Under the pieces are notes generated by a model, which saw only the letters and a list, made by a program, of their open reading frames with translations, made no database searches and was not told the DNA's origin. Below, piece by piece: positions 24,480-36,781 of a DNA stretch of 64,000 bases (within the stretch, counting starts at the first letter, position 1; every line of letters begins with the position of its first letter). Source of the DNA: Chrysogorgia sp. JL179-B06. Taxonomy: Eukaryota; Cnidaria; Anthozoa; Scleralcyonacea; Chrysogorgiidae. Location: the NCBI GenBank assembly GCA_035772405.1, contig JAYKKM010000073.1, positions 117,501 to 181,500 of the forward strand, in the 5' to 3' direction. The translations under genes were made by a program, and so were the position numbers.

Positions 24480-24660
24480 GTATTTGAATCTTTTCAACAC
24501 TTTCTTTCTTTCTTGCTCTCATAAGTGACACAGTGGCCGCGCTCTCCACGTTACGTCACGCACTGGGTTGCGTGCGCATCTCTAATCCAGATGCCATAAA
24601 TTTCGCGCGGTCAAACCGGGGGTAAGGAAGAACCACTGATAACTTTTCACCACGAACAGT
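24480..24660 (-). promoter_or_regulatory. Probable promoter region of host gene 1
   Basis: Less AT-rich than its surroundings, directly upstream of the first coding exon and its presumed 5' UTR. It contains a CRE/ATF-like TTACGTCA at 24,551-24,558 and several CG dinucleotides. This is position and motif only; no transcript evidence is available. Confidence 0.35.
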
Positions 24661-26160
24661 AGAAGCATATATAAGCACAGTGAAACGGCTATCAAGGCTG
24701 CAAACCATGCCCGATTTTCGAATCGCTGCAAAAACTGTAACACAATTCAAACACAGCAAAATTTACCATCTCGTACCCAGGACCTTCGTTCCTTGCGCGC
24801 TCTGTCCAGGCTACGCCGCATGTATTTCTCGCGCGGGGAAAGCCGGAGAGGAAAAAATTTTGAAAGATGGGGTCTCTGAATTAATTTCCTGCCATCTAAG
24901 AGTAATTTCCAGCATGTTTGATTTGAACTGACCGCGGAAAATCGACCTTCACTGTTATTTATAACAATTGATCCAAAACATGCAAAATCAGTTCAAATGT
25001 TTAAGAAACTATTTATCAAAACATTTTTAACACTTTTTAAGGTTACTGTAGTCTGTAGACCTTCGGGTCAAAAATTAAGAAAATTTTTTTTTTAGCTTTA
25101 AATGTGGCACTTCGCTAAATCTTTTGTCTAGGAAATTTTTTAAAATTCTTAGCAGCAAAAATGGCACTTTCTTTTGCACAGGAAGTAGCTAGATTTGCAT
25201 AAGACAATTATTACTTCAATCACGGTTTTCTCCGGACATGTTTGCGGCTAAAATAGAAAGTTTAAAAACTTCCAAGTCGAGTCCTATTTATCAGAATCGT
25301 CTAAAAATTGGCAGTCTTTTACAATGATATCTTGGTAACAAAACCGTGTCTGGGAATTTTCAAATTTTAATTCTTCATATCCCAGACACCGTTTTGTAAA
25401 ACAGACGATTCCGATTTGACTCATATCTAAATGAATGCAAAACTCAACAGTTGCGCCGTTTTGCGCGACGCTTTTAGCTCTTGAACCGGGGAGTTAGTTC
25501 AAGAAAGGCGAGCGGGAATTTCTTTTTTGTTTTCAATTCAACCAAACATATTTCAACAGAGATTTGTAGCCAGTTATATAAGCTATCCAATGATATATAG
25601 GTTTATATATTTGCCATTAATACACAGAGCGCTATATTGTTTCCCCCAAAACACACCGCGAAGGTCTACAGTAACCATTTTGTTATTAGGTTTTCACATT
25701 AGTTTACTGTAATTAATTTGTTCTTTTTAAAATAATTTAGTAGCTATAGTAATATATAATAGTGGATGTATTTAATTGATAGAGGGCCCTGGGTAATATT
25801 AGCTTTTGCTAACCAGGTTAACAACAAACCCTCTTTAAATAGAGTTTCTATTCTATTCTGTCAAAAATTTGAAAACGAAAATAAGAGCGACACGTACAAA
25901 ATCACGAACGGGAAGAGACTGAGTACCACGCATGAGCTGGTTGCTAATTTGGCGGGAAATTTGGTATAAATTCATGACCAACATAATATATGCCACAAAT
26001 AATTTATGTTACGAGACTACGAGGGTTGACAAAAGTTGACAAGTCATGCAGCCCGTTCCTTTAGCAAAGGCCAGAACACGTTACTTTTTAGAATGATTCC
26101 CCCAACGTGTAAAATTCAAACGTATTAACGTAAAACAAACGCAAAACACTGTCACACCAG
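24661..26160. other. Intergenic, no gene seen
   Basis: Between host gene 1 and the minisatellites. It contains inverted motifs (an AAACCGTGTCTGGGA-type word near 25,340 and its approximate complement near 25,385) that may be a small foldback relic. No coding exon is supported. Confidence 0.4.
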
Positions 26161-26380
26161 AGCTTGGTTGTTAGCGCTTTCGATTTCTTCAATACTTGTT
26201 ATTCAGTTTGCTTTATTTGCGCTAGGTTTCCACCAGTTATTTTTACTTTATTTTTTAGTTATCTGTGTTATAACGTATTAAAAATAATAAATATGTCTAC
26301 ACATTCCAGCGGGTGGGGGGGGGGGGAGAAAATGGGGGGCAGAGGAAATTATTGGGGGGGGGAGCAAATGCCCCCTTGCC

Positions 26381-27048
26381 CCTCCCCAGTCTTGTACTGT
26401 TGTTCTTGTCTTGTTGTTCTTGTCTTGTACTCTTGTTCTTGTACTCTTGTTCTGGTCTTGTACTCTTGTTCTTGTACTCTTGTTCTTGTCTTGTACTCGT
26501 GTTCTTGTCTTGTACTCTTGTTCTTGTCTTCTAGTCTTGTTCTTGTCTTGTACTCTTGTTCTGGTCTTGTACTCTTGTTCTTGTCTTGTACTCTTGTTCT
26601 TGTCTTGTACTCGTGTTCTTGTCTTGTACTCTTGTTCTTGTCTTGTTCTTGTCTTGTAGTCTTGTTCTTGTCTTGTACTCGTCTTGTACTCTTGTTCTTG
26701 TAGTCTTGTTCTTGTCTTGTACTCTTGTTCTTGTCTTGTAGTCTTGTTCTTGTCTTGTAGTCTTGTTCTTGTCTTGTAGTCTTGTTCTTGTCTTGTAGTC
26801 TTGTTCTTGTCTTGTACTCGTCTTGTACTCTTGTTCTTAGTCTTGTTCTTGTCTTGTACTCTTGTTCTTGTCTTGTAGTCTTGTTCTTGTCTTGTAGTCT
26901 TGTTCTTGTCTTGTACTCGTCTCTTGTTCTTGTACTCTTGTACTCTTGTTCTTGTCTTGTACTCTTGTTCTTGTCTTGTACTCTTGTTCTTGCACTCTTG
27001 TTCTTGGTCTTGTACTCTTGCTCTTCTACTCTTGTTCTTGTACTCTTG
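26381..27048. repeat. TTGTTCTTGTCTTGTACTC minisatellite
   Basis: Array of roughly 18-19-bp variants of CTTGTTCTTGTCTTGTACTC. It is strand-asymmetric (pyrimidine/T-G-rich on plus, purine-rich on minus). All six frames are largely open, giving Leu/Val/Ser/Cys-rich or Thr/Arg/Gln/Lys-rich artefact peptides. Confidence 0.95.
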
Positions 27049-27357
27049 ACTTGTGTCGCCACAACAAGCTAAGAAGTTGCGACTGTTCGAATTCTTTCAC
27101 ATCTGATTAGCAATTCTTGTGCGCAAATTAACTAGCTATAGCTAGTTGCTTTAACGATGAATGCATGAACAAGTCTGCAGAGCATTGAAACATTACAATA
27201 AAATTATATACTATATATAATTTATATTGCGCATATTACATTAAAGCGCATTACAGGTTGTGTGAAATTTAAAAACTACTAAATATTAAACTGGAACGCC
27301 GTGTCTCCAAGCGTAACTTTACATTTTGGCTTGCTGGCACTAAAAGTACGGCATTTC

Positions 27358-28790
27358 GTCGGGTTCTGGTTCTGGTGAACCAAGTTCTGGTTCAGGTGAA
27401 CCAAGTTCTGGTTCTGGTGAACCAAGTTCTGGTTCTGGTGAACCAAGTTCTGGTTCAGGTGAACCAAGTTCTGGTTCTGGCGAACCAGGTTCTGGTTCTG
27501 GTGAAAGAACCAAGTTCTGGTTCAGGTGAACCAGGTTCTGGTTCTGGTGAACCAGGTTCTGGTTCTGGTGAACCAAGTTCTAGTTCAGGTGAACCAAGTT
27601 CTGGTGAACCAAGTTCTGGTTCTGGTGAACCAAGTTCTAGTTCAGGTGAACCAAGTTCTGGTGAACCAAGTTCTGGTTCTGGTGAACCAAGTTCTGGTTC
27701 AGGTGAACAAGTTCTGGTTCTGGTGAACCAGGTTCTGGTTCTGGTGAACCAGGTTCTGGTTCTGGTGAACCAGGTTCTGGTTCTGGTGAACCAAGTTCTG
27801 GTTCTGGTGAACCAGGTTCTGGTGAACCAGGTTCTGGTGAACCAGGTTCTGGTGAACCAGGTTCTGGTTCTGGTGAACCAGGTTCTAGTTCAGGTGAACC
27901 AGGTTCTAGTTCTGGTGAACCAAGTTCTAGTTCTGGTGAACCAAGTTCTGGTTCTGGTGAACCAGGTTCTGGTTCTGGTGAACCAGGTTCTGGTTCTGGT
28001 GAACCAAGTTCTGGTTCTGGTGAACCAAGTTCTGGTTCTGGTGAACCAAGTTCTGGTTCTGGTGAACCAAGTTCTCTGGTGAACCAGTTCTGGTTCTGGT
28101 GTGAACCAACCAAGTTTGGTTCTGGTGAACCAAGTTCTAGTTCTGGTGAACCAAGGTTTCTGGTGTTCTGGTGAACCAGGTTCTGGTTCTGGTGAACCAG
28201 GTTCTGGTTCTGGTGAACCAAGTTCTGGTTCTGGTGAACCAAGTTCTGGTTCTGGTGAACCAGGTTCTGGTTCTGGTGAACCAAGTTCTAGTTCTGGTGA
28301 ACCAAGTTCTGGTTCTGGTGAACCAAGTTCTGGTTCTGGTGAACCAAGTTCTGGTTCAGGTGAACCAAGTTCTGGTTCTGGTGAACCAAGTTCTGGTTCT
28401 GGTGAACCAAGTTCTGGTTCTGGTGAACCAGGTTCTGGTTCTGGTGAACCAAGTTCTAGTTCAGGTGAACCAGGTTCAGGTGAACCAAGTTCTGGTTCTG
28501 GTGAACCAAGTTCTGGTTCTGGTGAACCAGTTCTGGTTCTGGTGAACCAGGTTCTGGTTCTGGTGAACCAGGTTCTAGTTCTGGTGAACCAGGTTCTAGT
28601 TCTGGTGAACCAAGTTCTAGTTCTGGTGAACCAAGTTCTGGTTCTGGTGAACCAGGTTCTAGTTCTGGTGAACCAAGTTCTAGTTCTGGTGAACCAAGTT
28701 CTGGTTCTGGTGAACCAGGTTCTGGTTCTGGTGAACCAGGTTCTGGTTCTGGTGAACCAAGTTCTGGTTCTGGTGAACCAGGTTCTCGAA
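27358..28790. repeat. 1.43-kb minisatellite, 21-bp unit
   Basis: About 68 copies of a 21-bp unit, consensus AAGTTCTGGTTCTGGTGAACC, with A/G alternation at the first positions. Since 21 is divisible by 3, three frames stay open and read repeats such as GSGEPSS, NQVLVLV or NQNLVHQ. The frames are interrupted at several places by unit-length changes, so purifying selection on a protein is unlikely. Confidence 0.95.
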
Positions 28791-29004
28791 GATTGTATTA
28801 ATTTATAATTTAATTTTATCACGTCAACAAAGTAAACAAAGACAACAAAGGAACAAAGACTACATAAATTATCATGTCAAAACACTCAAAATTTCTGGCG
28901 GCCGCTGCAGGTTTTACAATGTTTTGCCGTCAAGTAGTGCTGAGAAATGTAAAACCTATCTGGACTTCTTAGACATTTCCCTGTTGTTTTTTTAATTTAA
29001 AACA

Positions 29005-30011
29005 GCGAATTTATTTATTTATTTATTTAGCTTCGCCTCTTAAAAATACATAGAGGAAGCAGGATGCCCTTACAAAAATAAAATAATAACTAATAACAAC
29101 AAGTTATGGGTTCAGTGAGGCTTCGCGATATGTTGCACTTTAGGCAGACAGTTTTCCAAGTTCGAGGATCGTCAACATTGTAACAGGATAATAGGGCATA
29201 ATTATAATAGTCTATAAATATAATAGTGACTTCTTAAATTTTTTAAAGTTTAAATGATCTAGCCTTAAGTATTCAGGAAGAGAGTTCCAAGTCCTAGTTG
29301 TTCTAATAAGAAACAAGACGCCTGCTCGAGGCGTTCACTCCGCCTGCAGACAGGGGTTAATGGTCTCTCCCAACAGGTGATAGTTTATGTTGATTATCCA
29401 CAAGAAAACACAAGTACCCCTCTATAAAGTCCCTAAATGTCTATTGATGTCACTTGATGTACACAATTCACAAGGAAATTGTGCACGTGTACGTGCCAGT
29501 TTCTGACACCGACGACGAAAACAGACGCGGCCATTTTAAACCTCCGCGCTACCTACGGGCAGGCGGAGTAATGAGCGATTGAAAGTAGTTGTTTTACATT
29601 TACGTTGACGGAATGAGATTGCATTGACATTTGCGCAGGATCTAGTAAGCCTTAAGGGAACAAGACGTTCCTTGTCTTCGTATAGGATTCTTCGCACATA
29701 AATGGTAGCTCAGTCAAGATAAATTTTGATGCTCGGCGTTGGATGCGCTCTGTTCGTTTGATAAGCTCGATTGACTGCGGGGACCAGACTTGGGTGGCAT
29801 AGGCCAGAATAGATCGCACAACTGCCAGATACAATGTGCGGCGGATCTTTTCATTATTGATTTCCGAAGCAGACCTGCGCAGAAAACCAAGCATCTTGTT
29901 GGCTGCTGCGCATCGGTCGAAGGCGTGTTTTGACCATGTTAGCGCACGAGTAACCCATATGCCAAGTAACCCGAATGTCTGCTTTACGAGATTATTTCTG
30001 TTCGTTTTCAA
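29005..30011 (-). pseudogene. LINE RT C-terminal fragment with AAAT tail
   Basis: The minus-strand frame 29,652-30,011 reads FGLLGIWVTRALTWSKHAFD, then KMLGFLRRSASEI, then LYLAVVRSILAYATQVWSPQ and ERIQRRASKFIL. These are hallmark residues following the RT domain of CR1/jockey-like non-LTR retrotransposons. An (AAAT)n run at about 29,010-29,030 lies at the expected 3' end. The frame is broken before the end, so this is a dead 5'-truncated copy. Confidence 0.8.
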
Positions 30012-30951
30012 GCGATGAGAATCTTGTATTGAGTAAAGCCATTTTGAATGTTTTGCCTTCCGTGTTGCAATGGAAGAATTTGAAGACTTCTGTATGGTAA
30101 CGGAGAGGTTTGGAAGCTAATCTGTTACTATGGTGATAACTTGTACCATATGTTCTTTAGTTTGGTGGTATGTATTCATGTGTAAAGTTTCAAGTAATTT
30201 TGTTGGATAACTTTGAAGATATACACAAATTTTAGAATTGCCACAATGTTGTTTGCCTGTTTTGACGTCATCCTGTGCCTCATTAACATATCATATATAA
30301 CTGAATAGATCGAGAACGAAAATAGATATCGAAGAACTGTTAAAGACATTCTTCATCATTTTAAGCGCCCTTTCAAATATAGCATTATCATTTTTGGGGT
30401 TAGAATCACTTTAAGGTTGGAATCAAGGTTAAAGGTTAGGATTAGGTTGGGGTTAGAGTATTTCATGAAAATTGGAAAGTCCTTTTGAGCCATGCCTTTT
30501 AGTCCCGTGTCGTCACTTTTTTGGCCCTAGCGATGTATGTGATTCAAGTATCAATTTCACATATTCAGGGTTTTATCCAAGCACTTTATTCTGGTCCGGT
30601 TAACGGATGTAGAAATTCAATCTGGGATTGAGTTTTAATTATACATTTATACTCGATCTTGAATTACAAATAAATTATTAGTGTATTCACGACACAATTA
30701 AACGAGATTTCTACGACTTTCAAATCTTCACTCGTTCCAAATAATCATCTGTTAATTATTAATACAGTTTTACATCTCGCGCTGAACTATAAACAGTACC
30801 AAATTACCTATATAAAGTAAGTCCTCATAGCAACTCGTCTCAAGAGGCCACAATCCTGTTGGTCAGCGCACAGGATCGTGGCCTTGCTTGCTACTTAATG
30901 TTAGGTTCACATAATGGTTTGGTTAGGTTTAGGCATGTTGTAACTTGTAAT

Positions 30952-31134
30952 AGACCTCTTTCATAATGGCGGCCAGTTTAAATATTCTTTTATATGTATG
31001 CAAATTAGCCTTTCTGGCCTCGTTACAAAGCGACGATTCTTTGGAATTACAGACACACGAACGAGGTCAGAAAGGCTAATTTAAATGAATATAAAAGAAT
31101 ATTTAATTTGGGCGCCATTATGAAAGAGGTCTAT
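30952..31134. mobile_element. 180-bp MITE, ATAGACCTCTTTCATAATGG ends
   Basis: The left end ATAGACCTCTTTCATAATGG and right end CCATTATGAAAGAGGTCTAT are exact complements. A second inverted pair lies inside (AATTAGCCTTTCTGGCCTCG against its complement). Related interior sequence recurs near 2,905-3,030 and 35,980-36,040. Confidence 0.75.
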
Positions 31135-31424
31135 GGTTACTGTAGGATTAGGGACAGCACCACCATAAACAACTACGAACCAACACATATATCTTATAAT
31201 CACTGGTATGTAATGTATATGCAAACCATTATGTAATGTGTACCTAACATGAAATTGAGTGAATCCCCCGTTTCCGAGAGCCTAGAATTCAAACATTTCC
31301 GTTATATCCCTCGATTCGCAGTGGTTATGTCATATTATAACCTTGTTTCCATTGGATTAAACTTGAAGCCACTAGTGTCTATTAACTTGGATAAAACATT
31401 GATGTTTTATTATAAATCAGTGTT

Positions 31425-31610
31425 TTATCCTGTGTTGTAAAATGTCATTAATAATTCATGAAGTAAATTCAAAAGAAATTAATATTTAATCAGCATCTTT
31501 AACCCAGGATAAAACATTGATTAATAAAACATCAATGTTTTATCAAAGTTAACTTGCTGATTAATAAAACATCAATGTTTTATCAAAGTTAACTTAAAAT
31601 AATTTGGATA
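31425..31610. repeat. Dispersed repeat copy with local duplications
   Basis: Shares CATTAATAATTCATGAAG and ATAAAACATCAATGTTTTAT with 3198-3312. The ATAAAACATCAATG unit is present three or more times locally, twice in direct tandem (about 31,515 and 31,560). Confidence 0.6.
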
Positions 31611-31787
31611 ATTTGCTTGTACCGTTTCTACAACTTCCAAACAAAGTATGCATTATATATTCTACTCATTTTACAAGTTCGTTAAAACATTCGCGGTCGA
31701 TGTTTATGGGCAGTTACAACGGCTGGCCTGCGGGTCACCATTGTAACTGCCCGTAAGCATCAGCCGCTCATGTTTCAACTACTTTAA

Positions 31788-32253
31788 AGGGGAACTGTAC
31801 CAAAAAAATTACTTACTTTTAAATAAAAGGCCTTTAAGTATAATGTTTAAAAATGTTAATAGTTTTACGGTGTCTTCTCTTGTACTCGAGAAATAACGTT
31901 TTCATTCTCGTATTTTATGCTTCTGGACGCCGCCATTTTCGGCTTTGTTCGACGGCTCAAGATTGATGTACAGCGGTGGTTTTCTTTTCAATTTTGACGT
32001 CATTGAGTGCTTCTCTTTTGTTCCTTGCACTCAAGTGACGTCAAATTGAAAAGAAACCCCCGCTGGACCTAGAATCTGAGCCGTCGAACAAACTCGAAAA
32101 TGGCGGCGTCCAGAAGCATAAAATACGAGAATGAAAACGTTATTTCTCGAGTACAAGAACAGACACCGTAAAACTATTAACATTTCTAAACATTATACTT
32201 AAAGCCCTTTTATTTAAAAGTAATTTATTTTTTGGGTACAGTTCCTCTTTAAA
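31788..32253. mobile_element. Foldback MITE, AGGGGAACTGTACC ends
   Basis: A nearly perfect palindromic element: TAAAGGGGAACTGTACC at the left is mirrored by GGGTACAGTTCCTCTTTAA at the right. The arms carry AATAACGTTTTCATTCTCG and GCCGCCATTTTC (mirrored as AAAATGGCGGC). Half of another copy starts at about 63,928 and runs off the window. Confidence 0.8.
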
Positions 32254-32254
32254 A

Positions 32255-32952
32255 GGGCTCTCAGAATGCAGGAAATCCCATTTCCGAGACCTCCCTAGCT
32301 AGACACCTACATATACCCCCCCCCCCCCCCCCCCAAAGTATATAAAAAACCTCAATCTGTCCAAAAAAAACGGACCTAACCTCAAGTGCTTGGATAAAAC
32401 CCTGATATTCTATTTATATTCGTGATACATTATGTTCAAAGTCTCTGAAGGATTCTCTCAAAATGCATAATTGCGCACGTCATTTAAATAGTTTGGGTGC
32501 GATATGATTTGTCGAAACTTTCTGAAGCAGTTTAAATAGCTAATAACGTATAAGCATAATTGTGACACGAATGCTTGCTGTTAATCCTAAATCACGAGAA
32601 ATTTAAATGGGCTCTCAGAATGCAGGAAATCCCATTTCCGAGACCTCCCTAGCTAGACACCTACATATACCTCCCCCCCCCAAGTATATAAAAAACCTCA
32701 ATCTGTCCAAAAAAACGGACCTAACCTCAAGTGCTTGGATAAAACCCTGATATTCTATTTATATTCGTGATACATTATGTTCAAAGTCTCTGAAGGATTC
32801 TCTCAAAATGCATAATTGCGCACGTCATTTAAATAGTTTGGGTGCGATATGATTTGTCGAAACTTTCTGAAGCAGTTTAAATAGCTAATAACGTATAAGC
32901 ATAATTGTGACACGAATGCTTGCTGTTAATCCTAAATCACGAGAAATTTAAG
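32255..32952. repeat. 354-bp direct tandem duplication
   Basis: Two almost identical copies, 32,255-32,608 and 32,609-32,952, starting GGGCTCTCAGAATGCAGG. The clearest difference is the length of the C run after CATATAC (about 18 against 8) with minor differences nearby. The second copy ends a few bases before the last coding exon of the transporter gene. Confidence 0.9.
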
Positions 32953-32973
32953 AACGATCGTGGCTATATCACC

Positions 32974-33063
32974 CTATCTCTTTTCGTCCGCACTGAAAGA
33001 TCTCTCCAGTAAAGGTTTGTTTTCATTTTCAGTGTACATCTGACTGTCACTGGTAGGAGGCAT
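32974..33063 (-). CDS. CNNM/MAM3-like transporter, last coding exon
   Basis: A 90-bp exon after a TTCACAG acceptor. It enters in phase 0 and ends with a TAG stop at 32,974-32,976. It encodes MPPTSDSQMYTENENKPLLE and then an ERSF..EKR tail. It is the cytoplasmic C-terminus after the CBS pair and has no domain of its own. Assignment rests on phase agreement with the 35,723-35,902 exon and strand continuity, so it is less certain than the CBS exons. Confidence 0.6.
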   Translation of the reverse strand: MPPTSDSQMYTENENKPLLERSFSADEKR

Positions 33064-33189
33064 CTGTGAACGAGAAACATGATGTTAAACTATTGTAAAA
33101 CAAAAATAGTATATCACAATACAATACGATACAATAGCACCAGTTAGTTAGCATTCGCAGTGGCCCTAATACTAGCAACAGCACTAGCT

Positions 33190-34045
33190 CCAACACTAAC
33201 ACCAACATTAACACCACACCAACTTTAATACCACACCAACTTTAATACCACACCAACTTTAATACCACACCAACTTTAATACTAACACCAACATTAATAC
33301 CACACCAACGTTAATACTAACACCAACACCAACTTTAATACTAACACCAACATTAATACCACACCAACTTTAATACTAACACCAACATTAATACCACACC
33401 GACTTTAATACCACACCAACTTTAACACCACACCAACTTTAATACTAACACCAACATTAATACCACAGCAACTTTAACACCACACCAACTTTAATACTAA
33501 CACCAACACCAACTTTAATAACACACCAACTTTAATACTAACACCATCACCAACTTTAATAACACACCAACTTTAATACTAACACCAACACCAACATTAA
33601 TACCACACCAACTTTAATACCACACCAACTTTAACACCAACACCAACTTTAATACCACACCAACTTTAATACCACACCAACTTTAATACCACACCAACTT
33701 TAATACCACACCAACTTTAATACCACACCAACTTTAATACCACACCAACTTTAATACCAACACCAACTTTAATAGCACACCAACTTTAATACCACACCAA
33801 CTTTAATACTAACACCAACACCAACTTTAATACCACACCAACTTTAATACCACACCAATTCTAATACCACACCAACAACAACTTTAATACTAACACCAAC
33901 ATTAACATCACACCAACTTTAATACCACACCAACTTTAATACCACACCAACTTTAATACCACACCAACTTTAATACTAACACCAACATTAACACCACACC
34001 GACTTTAATACCACACCAATTATAATACCACACCAACTTTAAAAT
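33190..34045. repeat. 17-bp minisatellite ACCACACCAACTTTAAT
   Basis: About 860 bp of units TACCACACCAACTTTAA alternating with CTAACACCAACATTAA-type variants. It lies in the transporter intron just upstream (minus-strand sense) of the last coding exon. No coding potential. Confidence 0.95.
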
Positions 34046-34377
34046 ACTAAAATACTATCATGCAGCAGTGGAGATATATTACGACCCTCTGATGACCCCA
34101 TCACATGGAAATCGATCTGCACAAAGTGTAACACTGCCCGAGGATTGACTGGATATCCCCACTGCCATAATTAGCTATTCGATAATCCTATTTCCCTCCT
34201 TTTAGCTCATAATCCTTTTCCCTACTTGTCTGGGCGAGCAGTAATTGGCGTAAGCTGTTGCGGTATCCCTGCCACATGCACTCCTTTCTCTTTGTTGTTG
34301 TTATTCTTTTGTATCACTAGGACACTCATGTCTGTTTTTATACGTGTACTTCTTCGTAATTATATGTACCCATAACC

Positions 34378-34930
34378 TTAACGTGGTACTACGATCAAAT
34401 TTTTACCTATCGATATTTTTACATATTTATAAAGTAGAGCTGCTAAATATTACTTGGTCGAAACCGTTTTGCGATTCGACGATGGCAAGTATTATTTTTC
34501 TGACTCCGAATCTGGAGTTGTTATGTCCGCCATTAATCGGTTCATGTTCCTGACCAGCGTAACGAAGTGACGTCAGATTTTATTCAAGTAAATCAAGGTC
34601 GTTTTTTTCAAATTCTTCGTCTGAAAGGCTGGACATTTCATCTACCTCTCGAAGAAAACAAGTAACCTCGACTGAAATTCAGGCGTAGCATTGAGAATCT
34701 GACGTCACAAACAATATTACCTTTTGAAATTGCGGGCTCACTTGGAACACGTTCTTAGTAATGGTGGTCTAAATAGTAGTGATCTCAGATCAGAGCTCAA
34801 AATACTTACTTCAAAATACCATTTTTTAGTGTTTTTTTACATCGATGATCACTTTCGACCCTGAAATACTATTCTATGCTAAAGAAAATCTAAAAGACGG
34901 CGGTGAATTTTCATCGTAGTACCACTTTAA
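34378..34930. mobile_element. TTAA-flanked MITE, CGTGGTACTACGAT ends
   Basis: The element 34,382-34,926 has inverted ends CGTGGTACTACGAT and ATCGTAGTACCACT and TTAA at each side (34,378-34,381 and 34,927-34,930). A partial inverted copy is at about 37,615-37,693 (GATCGTAGTGGCACTTTAA). Its right TTAA overlaps the TTA target duplication of the Harbinger element next door. Confidence 0.75.
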
Positions 34931-35679
34931 GGTCAGGTGACACGTGCGATTTTTTTCTCGCGCCGGCAACGCAACGGGTCAAATTTCATTGCATTGCCGG
35001 CGCGAGTGATGAAATTGCACGTGTCGCATATCGTAACCTGATGCGTTCGGCAATCGTTGCGGAAAGTTGAAATGTTTGAACTTTCGGCCACGATTGCCTA
35101 AATATCAAATTACCCAGGCATTGTTTCAGGAGGAAACGCAAGATTATTTTAAGCCTGCTGTAGCGCAGGCTCGTTTCTTTCTGTTTCTATTCCTAAACAA
35201 ACAAACATGGACGAGTATTTCTGCTGGCTTGATCGATTCACGCATTACTGTGTCTTTCTTGTAAAGCGTTTCAGATAGGTTATCAACTGTCTTTTTGAAA
35301 TGTTCAAAATCCATTCGCATAAATTTCTCAAATCCTGGTGTGTCGTGGGCAGCTAAATCAGGAAGAAGCTGACTGAAATAACCTTTGTTGTTTCTCTCTA
35401 GAAGCCATGGTCGGCTCCAAATACGTTTTTCTTCTTTTATATCCTCTTCGTCATCCTCTTCCAACAAAAGCATTGCTATGACCACGAGTTCTTTCTTCGA
35501 CGCCATGTTGGTGGGATGTTGGCAAAACACTAGTTCCCTGTTTTTTCATGTTAATAATTCCGACGCGGCTAAGCTATCATTGCTCGTGTAACCACTTCGC
35601 TCGCGCGGGCAACGCAATGAAATTTGACCCGTTGCGTTGCCGGCGCGAGAAAAAAATCGCACGTGTCACCCGACCTTTA
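34927..35679 (-). mobile_element. PIF/Harbinger-derived element with transposase relic
   Basis: The element 34,930-35,676 has ends AGGTCAGGTGACACGTGCG and the complement of AGGTCGGGTGACACGTGCG, with long GC-rich inverted arms and TTA duplications at both sides, as expected for PIF/Harbinger. A minus-strand frame (35,144-35,530) reads RIWSRPWLLERNNKGYFSQ, then GFEKFMRMDFEHFKK, then TVMRESIKPAEIL. That is the characteristic N-terminal region of HARBI1-like transposases. The catalytic DDE part is missing, so this is an internal-deletion derivative. Confidence 0.85.
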
Positions 35680-35722
35680 AAGTTACTTGTACATGTGGCA
35701 AATCAAATAAATAAATAAATAC

Positions 35723-35902
35723 CGAGTCAAGACTTGAAGCATTAATACTTTTCTGGCGTGGTAGAATGCTGTCACTCCTCGATAATCTATCAATACGGTT
35801 CTGAACTTTCTGTTGAAGACGTCGCAGGTCGGATTCATCGTAGATATCTTCTTGGATTAATTCTTCAATAATGTCTTCAAGAGTTATTATACCAAGGGTT
35901 AC
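35723..35902 (-). CDS. CNNM/MAM3-like transporter, second CBS end exon
   Basis: A 180-bp exon, phase 0 in and out. It reads VTLGIITLEDIIEELIQEDI followed by YDESDLRRLQQKVQ. The GI(I/V)TLEDxIEExIxxEIxDE motif is the hallmark end of the second CBS domain of DUF21-CBS proteins (animal CNNM/ACDP, fungal MAM3). It closes the CBS pair that regulates the membrane transport domain. The acceptor is CCTATAG and the donor GTATTTATT. Confidence 0.9.
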
Positions 35903-36071
35903 CTATAGGGTTACCGCGACAAAAGTAAAATTAGAAGAAGGTTATACGCCGAAAAGATGGCTGAAAATTATGTGAATATAAATTAGCCTTTCGAGGGCCT
36001 CGACCTTGTGTGAAACCAAGGCTCGAAAGGCAAATTTATGTGCACTTATGTCCATTACTTATGTCCATTAC

Positions 36072-36679
36072 TCGAACATGCTCCGGACGCTTAGGTTGCG
36101 ATTAGAGGAAGTGACGTCAAAGACTCAACAGTTATATATGAATATAAAGCTACTTGGGAAAACTTTCTATTGAAACTTGTCGTATAATTCGTGTAGGTGA
36201 AGGCTAAAAGGGATGACTCAAAAGGACCTTCACATTTTTTAGAACTACTAATCCTCACCCTAATCTCAATCTTAATCCTAACCCCAACCATAACCTTGAT
36301 CCTAACCTTGATCCTAACCTTAAACCTAGCCCTAACCGTAGCTATCCATAACCTAACGAAAAATAAAAAAACAGAAAAAACAGAAAGGTCCTTTTGAGTT
36401 ATCCCTTTTAGCCTTCCCCATTCGTGTAATTTCCATAACGTTTTGTCACGTGTTGAGTCTCTGACGTCACAATCACATACTCTGCTGTGGAATCGCGGGC
36501 TCGTCTGGAACACGTTTTGAGCAATGGCGGACAAAATTTGGACGACTTTGGAGGTTAAATTTCTTGTGATAAAATGTTTGTTGTTCAATTTTTTGGGCAA
36601 ATTATTAACCTAAAATTATGTTCTGTAACAAAAAATGCCAGCAAACGTAATGTGATATTTCGTCGCAGGGGCACTTTAA
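36072..36679. mobile_element. Inverted copy of AGTGCC MITE, with an inserted MITE
   Basis: The reverse complement matches the nested MITE at 4433-4963 (shared CGTCAAAGACTCAACA and AGCGTCCGGA words; right end GGGGCACT then TTAA at 36,676-36,679). It is interrupted at about 36,200-36,413 by another small element whose inverted ends read AAGGCTAAAAGGGATGACTC. The interior of that insert has CCTAACC-like degenerate repeats, not telomeric in register. Confidence 0.65.
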
Positions 36680-36781
36680 AAATGAACGTGATGTATTTGT
36701 ATACAACCCAGGGCTGTATGTGAATTTTTAATTATCTACTGAATTCAATCTCACTAACAAACAACACAATGACATACTCAC

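Noticed and set aside
24680..24931. 83-codon plus-strand frame near the promoter of host gene 1
   Set aside because: No supporting motif; could be an upstream antisense transcript but nothing shows it.
26349..28822. Long repeat-protein frames (GSGEP-like, NQVLVLV-like, TRTRVQ-like)
   Set aside because: Minisatellite artefacts; several frames on both strands are open at the same time and broken by unit indels.
36230..36350. CCTAACC-rich stretch resembling telomere repeats
   Set aside because: Irregular, not in a 6-bp register, and located inside a small inverted-repeat element.
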